IMG/VR virus record: IMGVR_UViG_3300006037_000008
Location: 1-64,000 of that record
DNA from: a virus
DNA length: 64,000 nt
Direction: 5' to 3' (one strand)
Shown: positions 13,200 through 21,800 of the stretch, piece by piece
Layout: every line of letters starts with the position of its first letter
Numbering within the stretch: position 1 is the first letter of the stretch
Program-made: the position numbers and the translations under genes
The notes under the pieces: generated by a model
Seen by the model: the letters and a program-made list of their open reading frames with translations, nothing else
The model's database searches: none
Told to the model about the DNA's origin: nothing

Positions 13200-14408
13200 A
13201 TGAAACCACAAGATTTGAAACTGGGCTTTTTCAAAGCAGGTCAGAAATTCTCCCCCGAGATGGTTCTGGCCAAGTTGCAAGCTGAGACCCCAGAAGAGCA
13301 ATTTGCCAACGCCTCAATGCTGCTGCGTGATGCTGCAGAATCAGGCTTGAGCTTGGGCGCTCTGCTGGATCGTCATGTAGACTCTACCCATAAAGACCTG
13401 GGTGGTAAGTTTAACGGTCTGCAGCTGAGCGGTCTTGAGTCGGTATTTGCCTTGAACGGCACCCCGCTGACCAAGAACACCGAAGAAGCCTCGGCACGCC
13501 TAGCTGCCACTGGCGACATGTTCACCACTGGTGGTATGAAGGTACTGTTACCGCTTCTAATCGACAACCTAACCCGCGAAGTTCAGAACGAACCTCTGCT
13601 GGAGCGTGTTGAAGATCTGGTTGCTAACACTCGTCAGACTGCGGGCAACGAAATGATCACCGAAATCATCCTTGATAAGGATACTGAGGACTCATACAGC
13701 TCGTTCCGCATCAGCGAAGGTGGCAAAATCCCAGTTCGTAAATTGAAGGCCACCAACCAAGGTGTGAAGTTCTTCAAGATCGGTTCTGGTATTGAGATGA
13801 CTTATGAGGTTGCTCGCCGTGTCGGTCCGCAAGCGATGATTCTGATGGCCAACCGTCAGTCTTTTGAGCGCACTCAGACCGAAGCACGTTTGGCCGTGAA
13901 AACCTTGATTGAAGGTGATGGCGTTCACCCAGCAGCACCAGTCATTACTCTACAGAGCCTTGACACCTTGGCAACTGGCAAGCTTCGTAACCGTGCTGAA
14001 GGCTTCCTGAAGTGGTTGATGGCCGCTGCCAAAGCAGGTCGTCCAATCGACACGCTGGTAGTAAGCCACAGCACTTGGTTTGAACTGACTGCTCTGTTCC
14101 CAATCCAAAACACTGCTAACGTTCCTAGCGTTGGTTTGGGTGTTGGTAACACCTTCGGCGCAAACTTCAGCGTAGCAAACGGTATGCGTATGGGTTTCAC
14201 CATCGTGCTTTCAAGCGAGATGGAAGAGAACCGCATCCTTGGCTATCGCAAGCCTGAAACACTTGAGCGTCTGATCGAAACCGGTTCACAGATTAGCGAA
14301 TCTGAAACCGCAATTCGCAACCAGAGTGTGCTTGTGACTAACACCGTGAACAGTGGCTTTGCTATGCACTATCACCAGTCGCGTGAAGTGTTGTCTTGGG
14401 TGAACTAA
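13200..14408 (+). CDS. Major capsid protein
   Basis: The 402-residue protein lies in the capsid slot, between the decoration gene and the connectors, and ends with a strong terminator at 14429-14451. The first 100 residues are helical (NASMLLRDAAESGLSLGALL) and could be a delta domain. The rest fits an HK97-type fold: an extended loop region with SFRISEGGKIPVRKL, a spine helix (AMILMANRQSFERTQTEARL) and a late strand (GFTIVLSSEMEENRILGY). GGAGAG precedes ATG 13200. Codon use is regular and biased to common codons, as expected for a highly expressed gene. Confidence 0.85.
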   Translation: MKPQDLKLGFFKAGQKFSPEMVLAKLQAETPEEQFANASMLLRDAAESGLSLGALLDRHVDSTHKDLGGKFNGLQLSGLESVFALNGTPLTKNTEEASARLAATGDMFTTGGMKVLLPLLIDNLTREVQNEPLLERVEDLVANTRQTAGNEMITEIILDKDTEDSYSSFRISEGGKIPVRKLKATNQGVKFFKIGSGIEMTYEVARRVGPQAMILMANRQSFERTQTEARLAVKTLIEGDGVHPAAPVITLQSLDTLATGKLRNRAEGFLKWLMAAAKAGRPIDTLVVSHSTWFELTALFPIQNTANVPSVGLGVGNTFGANFSVANGMRMGFTIVLSSEMEENRILGYRKPETLERLIETGSQISESETAIRNQSVLVTNTVNSGFAMHYHQSREVLSWVN

Positions 14409-14428
14409 GCATAACCCTGTGATACAAT

Positions 14429-14451
14429 AAGGGCAGATTAAATCTGCCCTT
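14429..14451 (+). terminator. Terminator after the major capsid gene
   Basis: An 11-bp stem (AAGGGCAGATT with AATCTGCCCTT) around one base is followed by TATTTATT. It would limit transcription beyond the abundantly expressed capsid gene. Confidence 0.75.
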
Positions 14452-14467
14452 ATTTATTGGAGCCACT

Positions 14468-14803
14468 ATGAAAAAGCTGTACTCTGCCCTCGATGGTTTC
14501 ATGGGACATATTGCTGGTCAAAGTGTGACCGGAGGTATCTCCTACGTTTTGGCTGAAGCCGGAGACCCTGAAGTTCGACTATATACCAACACCAAACGTA
14601 TTCAGTCTTTGGACTTTGAGTTCCCTGACTCAGCAACCAACCGTCGCTACCGTGAAATTTTTAATGATTGCCAAAATGCAAAGCAGGCCGCTGAGATTTA
14701 TTTGGCTGAATTGGGTTTGAGTGCGGAGCTTGAAATTAAGCCTGAGGTTAAGCCTAAGGGTAAGCCTGAGGTTAAACGTATGACTGTTAAAAAAGAGGAC
14801 TAA
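14468..14803 (+). CDS. Hypothetical virion protein, 111 residues
   Basis: The protein starts MKKLYSALDGFMGHIAGQ, with GGAG eight bases upstream. A compact N-terminal 85 residues is followed by a basic Lys-Pro-Glu-Val repeat tail (KPEVKPKGKPEVKRMTVKKE). It lies between capsid and connector genes and is probably a minor head component or assembly factor. No family is recognised. Confidence 0.6.
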   Translation: MKKLYSALDGFMGHIAGQSVTGGISYVLAEAGDPEVRLYTNTKRIQSLDFEFPDSATNRRYREIFNDCQNAKQAAEIYLAELGLSAELEIKPEVKPKGKPEVKRMTVKKED

Positions 14804-14806
14804 TAA

Positions 14807-15526
14807 ATGACTCAGGTGGATTATTTACAAGCTGGTCTCACTAACACTTTTGATTTCGATTGTGTGGTAGGAACTGAGTATGCTATTCCATCTGAGGATT
14901 TTCAAGTCCTTGTCTCAGTAGATGGGGTGGTGACGGTTGGAAGCATTCTAGCCACTCAAGCCACTTCATTCTCCTATGGGCTACCTGTTGTCTCAGTTAA
15001 TCGTGGCGAAGTATCTAACCTAAGTATCTTGGTTAAGGCCAAGACCAGTGTGGGTTCTTTTATTCTGCGCCGTAACTTTAAAGTTATTGAGGCAATGGAT
15101 ATTCCAACTGATACCTTTCAAGTCAAGCGCAAGCTGGGTCTGACAGACAACGACCTGACAGATGCTGAGATTCCTTTAGAGGCGTGCTACTTGCAAACCT
15201 ATAAAGCGTTGAGTGCCACTTTCCACGTTGCCCGACTAACTGACCCACTAAAGACGGACACTTACGGTCGCTTCCTAAGTTTATTTTGTGCACTGCGTGT
15301 GTTACCTGCACTATACCTACGACTGGCCAAGAAAGACAAGACCGAGAATGCTGAGTTTCAAAGACTAGCAGATGCAAAACATCTGGAGGACTTGAGAGAC
15401 CTGCTTATTGAGGAGCTGAATGACGTGATTGATGAATTGGGTGTTGATCTGGTGGGTGTTGAGACTCTGTTGCCAACCATCTTGGCCTTCGTCACGATCA
15501 CTCCTGATCGTATTACTGGGGTCTAA
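14807..15526 (+). CDS. Head-tail connector protein (putative)
   Basis: The 239-residue protein has a beta-rich N-terminal half (about 1-95: FDFDCVVGTEYAIPSEDF, VTVGSILATQATSF) and a helical C-terminal half (about 105-225: VKRKLGLTDNDLTDAEIPLE, ADAKHLEDLRDLLIEELND). A helical segment of this kind is usual in adaptors that bind the portal ring (HK97 gp6 type). It starts four bases after the preceding gene. Position between capsid and tail-completion genes supports the call; the beta domain is unusual. Confidence 0.5.
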   Translation: MTQVDYLQAGLTNTFDFDCVVGTEYAIPSEDFQVLVSVDGVVTVGSILATQATSFSYGLPVVSVNRGEVSNLSILVKAKTSVGSFILRRNFKVIEAMDIPTDTFQVKRKLGLTDNDLTDAEIPLEACYLQTYKALSATFHVARLTDPLKTDTYGRFLSLFCALRVLPALYLRLAKKDKTENAEFQRLADAKHLEDLRDLLIEELNDVIDELGVDLVGVETLLPTILAFVTITPDRITGV

Positions 15527-15527
15527 G

Positions 15528-16070
15528 ATGGATACTCGGCAGATACCTCGGCACTTTCAGACCTTCCGATTGGCAGACAGTCCAAATATGCAGATCAAGG
15601 GCTTCTTCCATGAGCCTCCTGTGACTGCTTCCATGAGTGTAAATCCACCACGTCTGCTTCAAGTAAGTGAGCGGGTGCTGCCTGAGACAGTGCTTGGTAA
15701 GATGTTGATCAGTGCCACTCGGGTACCAAGCCGTCATTTAGTTAGCGAGTTTATGATGGCTCAGGACAGTTACATCTTCAAGACCTATGAGGCTACCCAG
15801 TTTCTGACGATGTACCGAGAAAGTATTGTAAATCACCCAGTTACTAAGATGCCGATCAAAGACCCAAACCCATTGGTTCAAGAGCGGTGGTTTAATGTGG
15901 GGTTGGTTAATATCGGACCCTCAGGTAGCTCAGGAAACCCAGTAAGTGAGTACCAGATTCGCTCGCACGAAGAGTTGAAGGAAAGGGATTTGATTGGTCC
16001 CTTTATTGTGAAGCAGGTGGTGATTGAGAACGGTCTCTATCTGGCGAGGGCAGAACATCATGGCTCGTAG
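15528..16070 (+). CDS. Head closure (neck) protein (putative)
   Basis: ATG 15528 follows the stop of the preceding gene by one base, giving 180 residues starting MDTRQIPRHFQTFRLADSP. Segments such as VNHPVTKMPIKDPNPLVQER and VSEYQIRSHEELKERDLIGP suggest a beta-rich protein. In phages with this order the second gene after the adaptor is the head-closure stopper. The assignment is by position only. Confidence 0.45.
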   Translation: MDTRQIPRHFQTFRLADSPNMQIKGFFHEPPVTASMSVNPPRLLQVSERVLPETVLGKMLISATRVPSRHLVSEFMMAQDSYIFKTYEATQFLTMYRESIVNHPVTKMPIKDPNPLVQERWFNVGLVNIGPSGSSGNPVSEYQIRSHEELKERDLIGPFIVKQVVIENGLYLARAEHHGS

Positions 16071-16773
16071 AGTTGCCTATGACGGCGAAAAGTTTGCTGC
16101 TTCTATTCAGGCGCGAGCGAACTTTCAGACAGATGTTCAGATAGAAAAGCTTGCCAGACTGGTCAACAGCACTCTGGCTCAGTTTGTGAATGGTCGGATT
16201 GATCAGATGTTCGTGGAAGGTATTGGTAAGCGTGGTTTAACAAAACAGACAGCTATGGCTCCCCCCGAACTAATGCGTAATACCACCACCACTTGGGGTT
16301 CCCTAACGCCCAGCACGGTTAGAAAAAAGAAGGCCAGACGTAGTACAACCCCTGACACAATCTATCGGGATACTGGCGACTTCGAGAAGCAACTTAGTAA
16401 GTTGCCCTCCGGCAAATCAATATCTCAAGTATTTGGTGGTTACTCAAACAAGTCAGCCCGAGTAGTGACCGGTCAGCCAGCCAATCTGACACCCAATAGA
16501 GCTGGAGGCAAGGCACCAAGGATTACTAAGACTCTGACCTTCTCAGTATTCCACGCCCTAAAGTCTCGGGCAGTCCCTGAGACCATCATGGATCTGTTGT
16601 ACGATCAAGATGCTAATGATGTGCCGATGAGTGTAAAGCTGGGTTATTACGCTCCGAAGAATAAGACGATCAGGCACCGCAGATCCTTGCTAGTACCTTA
16701 TGCGGATTATTTTGTCAGGGTTCAGCTGCCGATGAAAGTCAAAGACTGGGTTAGAAAACAAGCGAGGAATTGA
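16060..16773 (+). CDS. Neck or tail-completion protein (HK97 gp10-like, putative)
   Basis: The 237-residue basic protein starts MARRVAYDGEKFAASIQ at ATG 16060, with GAGG eight bases upstream, and overlaps the preceding gene by 11 bases. A helical N-terminus (LARLVNSTLAQFVNGRIDQM) and KKARRSTTPDTIYRDTGDF with LRVQLPMK-like C-terminal strands match the gp10-like tail-completion proteins, which often contain a Ser/Thr-x-x-Leu-Arg-Asp-type segment. Position before the tail terminator supports this. Confidence 0.5.
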   Translation: MARRVAYDGEKFAASIQARANFQTDVQIEKLARLVNSTLAQFVNGRIDQMFVEGIGKRGLTKQTAMAPPELMRNTTTTWGSLTPSTVRKKKARRSTTPDTIYRDTGDFEKQLSKLPSGKSISQVFGGYSNKSARVVTGQPANLTPNRAGGKAPRITKTLTFSVFHALKSRAVPETIMDLLYDQDANDVPMSVKLGYYAPKNKTIRHRRSLLVPYADYFVRVQLPMKVKDWVRKQARN

Positions 16774-16774
16774 T

Positions 16775-17251
16775 ATGAGCAACATCCGTTACGCTGATGT
16801 TTACACCTCGCTGTTGCGTTATATTAGCGAGACAGCCGAAGCACTAACTATAGCTCACGGGGTGCAGATCACACCCTACAACTTCGACACTGTTGGTGAT
16901 ACCTCTCGACTACCAGAAGGGAACCTATTTGGTATCAGCGACTGGAGTCTGGAAAATATCGACAGTGTTTATGGCATGGAGATCCCGCTGTTCATCGGTT
17001 TTGCTGTGCTCTCAGATATGAATCTTGACCTGTTAGAAAATAAGCTGCTCAACGATTTGGTCAGCCACATTGCCAAGGCTTATTCAGAATCGACCATCTC
17101 AATCTACAAGGCCAACCAGTTGACTGAAGAGATTCTGGGAGTCATGACGTTTGGCAAAACCTTCAAAGTGATGCCCGCTAGACATGACTCGGCTCGCACC
17201 TTCAAAATGGTGCAGGCGACTTTACTCTGCCCCAAGAATATAGGATACTAG
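16775..17251 (+). CDS. Tail terminator protein (putative)
   Basis: The 158-residue protein (MSNIRYADVYTSLLRYISE) starts two bases after the previous stop and lies directly before the tail tube gene. That is the place of lambda U or Z-like proteins that cap the tail tube. It has an alpha/beta pattern with PLFIGFAVLSDMNLDLLENK in the middle. Assignment is by order and size. Confidence 0.5.
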   Translation: MSNIRYADVYTSLLRYISETAEALTIAHGVQITPYNFDTVGDTSRLPEGNLFGISDWSLENIDSVYGMEIPLFIGFAVLSDMNLDLLENKLLNDLVSHIAKAYSESTISIYKANQLTEEILGVMTFGKTFKVMPARHDSARTFKMVQATLLCPKNIGY

Positions 17252-17308
17252 GTTGTATTTTCGTGGCTAATTGGTTACTATTCCACTAACCAAACGAGGG
17301 AATCCATC

Positions 17309-18118
17309 ATGGCACACCAACCACAGGCTTCGGCACAAACCGATGCTTTTATCCTGAATGAAGCAACCTTGATGATTGGGCCACTGGGTTCTGTCAAAGA
17401 CTTGACCGAAGAAGAACACAGCATTGGTCTTTTCAAGAGTCTGCAAATCAAAAACGAGCGTACTTTTACTGAGTTGATGCAGGGTGTACGTCAAGACGTA
17501 GTTGCCTCTGTGCTGACTTCAGACAACTGGACGTTTAGCGGTGAGGGTTGTGAATTCTCCCCCCGCCAATTGGCTTACTATTTGGGTCAAGATGGTTTCG
17601 ACTTCAGCACTGACAAGGTAGCGACCAGCACGCTGACGAGTCCTGCTGCTGCCGCGGCCAGCACTGTTACTGTGGCCTCGGCCACGAATTTGGCTGTTGG
17701 TGACTACATCACCATCTCCCAGACAGGTGACAACAATGGTCTGGTCTTCCAGATCGAAAGTATCTCCGGCATGGTCCTAACTCTGGATCGTCCGACTGTG
17801 ACTTCTTTCGTTTCGGGTGCGACAGTTTATAAGCTGAATGCGCTACGCTCGAATACTAACAGCTGTACTGGTGCGAACTACTTCTCTGCTAAGATTGTTT
17901 CGCAGAATGTTGGCTGCGATCCGATCATCATTTGGTTGCCGAAGATCCAGATCACCAGCGGCTTGACCCTGAACTTCGGTGCTGACAACTTCATGACAAG
18001 CCCGATGGAGTTCAAAACACTGGCTTCGGTTCGTGGTGATGCTTCGTATGAGGACTATGCCGACAACGGCTTCAGCGAATTCATTCACTTCTCGCGTGCG
18101 TTTGCTCCGGCTCCTTAA
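17309..18118 (+). CDS. Major tail tube protein
   Basis: The 269-residue protein starts MAHQPQASAQTDAFILNEAT. It has the tube-protein pattern of an N-terminal strand pair (ATLMIGPLGSVKDLTEEEHS, FKSLQIKNERTFTEL), then DNWTFSGEGCEFSPRQLAYYL, and a C-terminal SPMEFKTLASVRG strand. A Thr/Ala/Val-rich insert at about 105-180 (AAAAASTVTVASATNLAVGD) is probably an extra domain on the tail surface. A terminator follows at 18133-18160. Position just before the G/GT chaperones makes the call firm. Confidence 0.8.
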   Translation: MAHQPQASAQTDAFILNEATLMIGPLGSVKDLTEEEHSIGLFKSLQIKNERTFTELMQGVRQDVVASVLTSDNWTFSGEGCEFSPRQLAYYLGQDGFDFSTDKVATSTLTSPAAAAASTVTVASATNLAVGDYITISQTGDNNGLVFQIESISGMVLTLDRPTVTSFVSGATVYKLNALRSNTNSCTGANYFSAKIVSQNVGCDPIIIWLPKIQITSGLTLNFGADNFMTSPMEFKTLASVRGDASYEDYADNGFSEFIHFSRAFAPAP

Positions 18119-18132
18119 TCGGTGCTAGAATG

Positions 18133-18160
18133 AAAACCCCAGTAGGGGTTTTCATTTTTT
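18133..18160 (+). terminator. Terminator after the tail tube gene
   Basis: AAAACCCC and GGGGTTTT form an eight-bp stem around AGTA, followed shortly by TTTTTT. It separates the abundant tube protein from the chaperone and tape measure genes. Confidence 0.8.
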
Positions 18161-18169
18161 GAGGTGTTT

Positions 18170-18577
18170 ATGTCAGCAAATATAAAAGTAAAACCGAAGG
18201 TTTCTGCCCGTAAGAAGTTTCTTGTGGGTGGAGTTGAGAAAGAACTATTCATGTCCTTCTCTATTCACCAAAGGATCATCACAATCTGTGGTGGTTTAGA
18301 TGAAGTGATCACCTCTTTCTCTAACCCAGTAACTCAGATGGAGCTATTGGTACTCACAGTGATGGGTCGCGATTGTCCTATCTACACCGAGACCGGAGAG
18401 CTATATGCTTTGTTGGATGATTTAGAGCTGGGGGCTGACGAGGCCACTTTAATTCTTGATTGGATTCAGGACTTCATTGTGGATTTTACGTTTGCTCAGA
18501 TGCAGAGTCTGGGCGAGAAATACCAAAAAGCGGCGGAGCAGTTGCAGCAAGTCCAGAAAGGATCAACATCTACTTAG
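18170..18577 (+). CDS. Tail assembly chaperone (lambda G-like)
   Basis: The 135-residue protein lies between tail tube and tape measure, the fixed place of tail chaperones. ATG 18170 is preferred over GTG 18164; GAGG is just upstream. It is acidic and helical toward the end (LDDLELGADEATLILDWIQD, AQMQSLGEKYQKAAEQLQQ). A second frame (-1) opens across its 3' end and encodes a T-like domain, as in lambda G/GT. Confidence 0.7.
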   Translation: MSANIKVKPKVSARKKFLVGGVEKELFMSFSIHQRIITICGGLDEVITSFSNPVTQMELLVLTVMGRDCPIYTETGELYALLDDLELGADEATLILDWIQDFIVDFTFAQMQSLGEKYQKAAEQLQQVQKGSTST

Positions 18578-18885
18578 ATTGGTTTAATGGTCTAAGTCTT
18601 GAAGAAGCTCTCTGTCTGGCCCTAGATAAGTTTCCATCTGAGGTTGAGGATTTGCTTTGGGAGAAAAGCTATAAGGATATTACGGTAAAGTTGAAACTTT
18701 ACCTAAGCCACACCCAAATAAATTATTGCCAAGATCACCAAGTCTTGGCCATGATAATTGGGGCGATATTCGGCTCTTCTTCTGAAAAAGATACACAAAA
18801 AACTAACAAAATTGACTATACTAACCCTGTGATAAGCACTCCAGAACAGCTAAACGCTTTTCTGGGAAATCGGGGCAAAAGATAG
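18526..18885 (+). CDS. Frameshifted chaperone extension (lambda T-like part of GT)
   Basis: The -1 frame relative to the chaperone gene is open from before 18526 to the stop at 18885, and its conserved-looking part (INIYLDWFNGLSLEEALCLA) starts as the upstream frame ends. There is no ATG and no SD, so a ribosomal -1 shift is the expected way in. The best slippery stretch is C-CAA-AAA-G at 18523-18530. The product would be the chaperone fused to about 119 residues that recruit the tape measure protein. The shift site is inferred, and CAA is not an ideal P-site codon. Confidence 0.55.
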   Translation, partial: KSGGAVAASPERINIYLDWFNGLSLEEALCLALDKFPSEVEDLLWEKSYKDITVKLKLYLSHTQINYCQDHQVLAMIIGAIFGSSSEKDTQKTNKIDYTNPVISTPEQLNAFLGNRGKR

Positions 18886-18896
18886 GTGTAGTCAAT

Positions 18897-21800
18897 ATGT
18901 CAACTCAAAAAGCTGGGCCAGGGGAAACTATTGATGTCTCCATCACTACCCAAGGCTCAGAGACAGCTGTAAATGCCCTCAACAGCGCCCTAAAAAAGAT
19001 GGGGGATTTGTTGGCCAACGTCAATTCGATGTTGAATGCCAACGATGCTAACCTTATTCGGACGGTAGGGACTGCCGGTAAGCTGGCAGCCACTATCGAC
19101 GCTCAAGTGCGGATAGCATCTACAATCCTAAAGGCTCAAGCAAATAACACAGCTGGGTTAGAACCAAACACACTGGCAAACGCTGGAATGGCACAGGTCG
19201 GTGTGGGTGTTGATAACCATAAAGCTAAACAAGTTAAGGCGGCAGCAAACTCAGCCAGCGACCGCGCGTTGGTTGAATTTAGAGATCAAATTGTGGAGGG
19301 AAAAGCTACAAGTCTTCTTCGTGCAAAACAGATGATCTCTGAGGGTACTATCACCTCCTCCCAAGCTAAGATTGCTGCCCAATCGGTTTTAGAACTTGGA
19401 CAACGTACAGGAAATCTAAAAACGGCGGAAAGAGCCTCAATTTATATTCGAGCAATCGAAAAGTTAGATATGCAGATTGCGGACGAGAAAAAGAAAGCCT
19501 TAAAGTTACAGCAGGAGAATAATAGGAAAAGTGCCAAAGCTGAAAGAGACGCTGAAGCCTTAAAGACTCCTCAAGGTCAATATATATTTATGCAGCAAAA
19601 GGCAGATGCCGCATTCTTAAACTCCCCAAACGGTGCTGGATATGCAAGTGCTGCTGCCAGAGCGCAAACAACCTCAAGAGCAGCTACAGGGTTTAAGCAG
19701 TTACAAATCGAGGAGTTTGCACGTCAGAATGCAGGACAACTAACGGGTCCTAATCGTCGTCGCTACTTTGATGGCAGTGTGGACTTTACCCAGCAAGCGG
19801 ATGGAAGAGCCAAGGTTCAAGGGTTACTAGACAATGCCCAATTACATCAGGCTTACCTCAGAAGCATGCCAGTTACGGGTCAAAGCTTTGCTCAAAGTCA
19901 AGCTCTAACCCAAGACAAGAATAAGCTTAATGTTGAAATCAAGGCTTTGAGAGAAGCCTTAAACGGTTTGACAAAAGCTCAACTAGCCAGAACTCCTACA
20001 GCCCAAAGCCTACAACGGTTGGCTAAGCAAGAACAGGCTCAAGGAAAGCTGGATGGTATAGATTTAACTGCAGCCCGAAACCTAGCTAAGGTAGATTTAA
20101 ATGCTTTGCCTGTTTCCGACTTGAAAAGAAAACAGTCTGAGATCTCAGCTGAAATCAGAAAAACTGATGCCGCGATGTCTCACGCTAAAACCGCCCAAAA
20201 TAAAACAGCTAGACAGGAAGCGCAAGATCTAAATAAGCTTTTGCAGGCTCAACTCACACTGGTTGAAAAGTTAAGAGAGGCAGATAAAACCGCCAAGGTT
20301 CAATCTACAGCCAAATATCAATTTACACAGATGGCTGAGAAAGCGGGTTTAAACCAACTAGGTGACCCTAACAGCGTGCTGTCTTTCGAGGCTGCAGCTC
20401 GGGCTTCTGTTGCTTCCAAATTACGTCAAGGACAATTAAGACAAAAAGCGGAACAAGATCTTGCAGCTTTGTCTGGCCAAGGAGGTTTAACAGGGCCACG
20501 AGTTGGTACGATGTATATAGATTCTTCACTAGATAACTCTAAAGTTTCTGCTGCAGTACTTAGCGATAAGCTGGAGTATTTGAAACGGCATCAAGCAAGC
20601 CTAGAGTTAGCTCGCCAAAACCCTGCTGCCGCTAACACAGATATAGCAGGCATCAACGCAGCAACCGCAGCTCTTAAAGCTCAAGCAGAGGAGCTAAAAA
20701 AATTATTAACTGCGAGGAAGGCCTTAGATACCCAGAACAATTTAAGCACAAAGGGTTTTAAGCAAGAAAGAGCTGCAAAGGTCTTAGCAGGCTTTGATCT
20801 GACCGATGCGAAGACAATAGCAAATAAGAGCATAGCGGGTTTAACAGGGGATAAAGCCGTAGAGAGAACCCTTGAGTTGACAAGAGCACTCGCTGACGCT
20901 CGCAAAGCTTATAACCTAGCGGTAAATGCAGGGGATAAAGCCGCTCAAGACTCAGCTAAAAAACTAGAACTAGCTCTGCGTACTCAACAGATCAACCTAA
21001 ATGCTGCAACAGGAGACACCAGAAAACAAGCAAAAGCTAAAGCTGACGAGGAGGCTAAATTCAATCGTTTAAACGCACAAACATTTAGAACAACTGATTT
21101 GAGTGCTCAGATTTCAGGAGCCAAAACACTCCTAGAACTGGATAAACTCAAGCGAGTGGAGCTGGATAAACAGTTAAAAGCTGCAAAAGCTTTGCAAGAA
21201 CTGGCGATTAAGCGCGGAGATGCAGGGGCTGAGCAGAAAGCAAACAAACTGATTGAACAGTATTCTGCCGAAGCAGCAGCCATAAGGGCTAAAGAAAACC
21301 AGATCAAAAATGAAGGCAAGGCTGGCCAAAATCTGGCTGCTAAAATGAGTCCTGAAGGTCAGGGAGCGGCCTTTCTAAATCGCATGACCTTAATGAAAGA
21401 CTATATGATGATGGGCGGAATCATGGGGTCTATCAGTGGAGCTTATAGTTTTGTCAAAGATTTTGAGTCCTCCCTGAAGCAAACACAAGCAATTGCGCAG
21501 GGTACAAACCAGCAGATGCAATCCTTGAAGACCTCTATTATTGATGTCTCAGATGCTTCTCGCTTCAGTGCTATCGAATTAACCGAGGTCACAACCAGTT
21601 TAGCCCAAGCGGGTTTTTCGATGTCTGAGATTGAAAGATCTTTGAGATCTGTAGCCACCTTGGCAACAGCAACTGGTTCAGGCTTAAAAGACTCTGTAGA
21701 TATTGTGACCTCTGTCATGGGGGCTTTCAAAATGTCTGCCTCAACCATGCCTGATGTCGTAAACCAAATTACACAAGCAATGAACATGTCCAAGTTGGAT

